6,591 nucleotides of DNA from Nocardioidaceae bacterium. GTDB lineage: Bacteria; Actinomycetota; Actinomycetes; Propionibacteriales; Nocardioidaceae. The position numbers were made by a program, and so were the translations under genes. Every line of letters begins with the position of its first letter. Positions within the stretch are counted from its first letter, which is position 1. Below the pieces are notes generated by a model, which did no database searches, was not told the DNA's origin, and saw nothing but the letters and a program-made list of their open reading frames with translations. Positions 6,423 through 6,591 of this stretch are shown in pieces. Location of the stretch: positions 1-6,591 of the forward strand of contig JACCSH010000192.1 in NCBI GenBank assembly GCA_013813125.1. Reading direction: 5' to 3'.

Positions 6423-6591
6423 GTGGCCCGCGGTCCTGGTGCCTCGTGCTCGACGAGGTGGAGCACCGGTACTCCGAGTCGACGCCGCGCCTTGGAGCTC
6501 CAGTCGAGGTGGAGGAACTCCTGGATCACGTGCGGCCGGGTCAGCACGATCACCTCGTCAGCGCTGTGCTCACGCGCCACCTGCTCGAGCG
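6419..6591 (-). CDS. C-terminal end of a convergent gene, possible Usp/Rossmann-like protein (partial)
   Basis: On the minus strand a frame without stops enters from the right edge and ends at TAG (complement of 6419-6421). About 56 residues are visible. They read as a strand-helix-strand pattern: ADEVIVLTRPHVIQEF, then a helix with DWSSKARRRLG, then VPVLHLVEHE and a short tail. This resembles the end of universal-stress-type or other Rossmann-like folds, where a PVL.V strand closes the sheet. That family call is tentative. Third positions are mostly G or C, as expected for coding DNA in this genome, and the start lies outside the window. Its stop overlaps that of the GGDEF-EAL gene, so the two genes meet tail to tail with no spacer. 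Confidence 0.65.
   Translation of the reverse strand, partial: LEQVAREHSADEVIVLTRPHVIQEFLHLDWSSKARRRLGVPVLHLVEHEAPGPRAT
6438..6467. terminator. Strong hairpin just after the GGDEF-EAL stop, possible bidirectional terminator
   Basis: CCTCGT (6442-6447) pairs with ACGAGG (6453-6458) around a five-base loop, and the stem can be extended by GGTG (6438-6441) with CACC (6464-6467) across a bulge. It starts 16 bases after the GGDEF-EAL stop. No T-run follows on either strand, and the bases also encode the tail of the convergent gene, so the symmetry may be coincidental. Confidence 0.3.

Overview
The window is high-GC DNA, apart from two short AT-richer intergenic gaps. The protein content points to an actinobacterium: a class III cyclase fused to a STAND-type ATPase, a secreted sulfatase of the CCPxR type, and a membrane GGDEF-EAL protein. 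The style resembles Nocardioides or Mycobacterium relatives, but the genus is an inference from protein style and was not tested.

Layout from left to right. (1) Bases 2-2407 (+) hold the 3' part of a large signalling gene that is open at the left edge. It encodes the end of a class III adenylate/guanylate cyclase domain, then an NB-ARC/AAA-like NTPase and a TPR-like helical C-terminus. (2) Bases 2408-2505 are a short AT-rich gap with a plausible promoter and a near-palindrome. (3) Bases 2506-4017 (+) hold a secreted sulfatase gene with an intact catalytic CCPAR motif. An in-frame amber codon (TAG, 3196-3198) interrupts it. The reading frame continues without any shift to a TGA at 4015-4017, so this looks like one gene split by a single nonsense change. 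(4) Bases 4018-4160 are a regulatory gap with a GC hairpin, a consensus TTGACA -35 element inside an 11-bp palindrome, a possible -10 element, and an 8-bp inverted repeat flanking the whole promoter. (5) Bases 4161-6422 (+) encode a c-di-GMP turnover protein with about ten membrane helices. Its GGDEF domain, RxxD inhibitory site and EAL catalytic residues all appear intact. (6) Bases 6419-6591 (-) hold the 3' end of a convergent gene that runs off the right edge. Its stop codon overlaps the stop of the GGDEF-EAL gene within the four bases CTAA.

Two genes here belong to cyclic-nucleotide signalling families, a cyclase-like regulator and a c-di-GMP synthase/phosphodiesterase. They sit on either side of an interrupted sulfatase gene. 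The gaps of about 100 bases and the separate promoter candidates suggest independent transcription units, not one operon, so a shared pathway is not shown. No tRNA, rRNA, CRISPR array, insertion sequence or phage gene was recognised. The most notable observation is the single amber codon in an otherwise intact sulfatase gene. I found no convincing evidence of a new multi-gene system.
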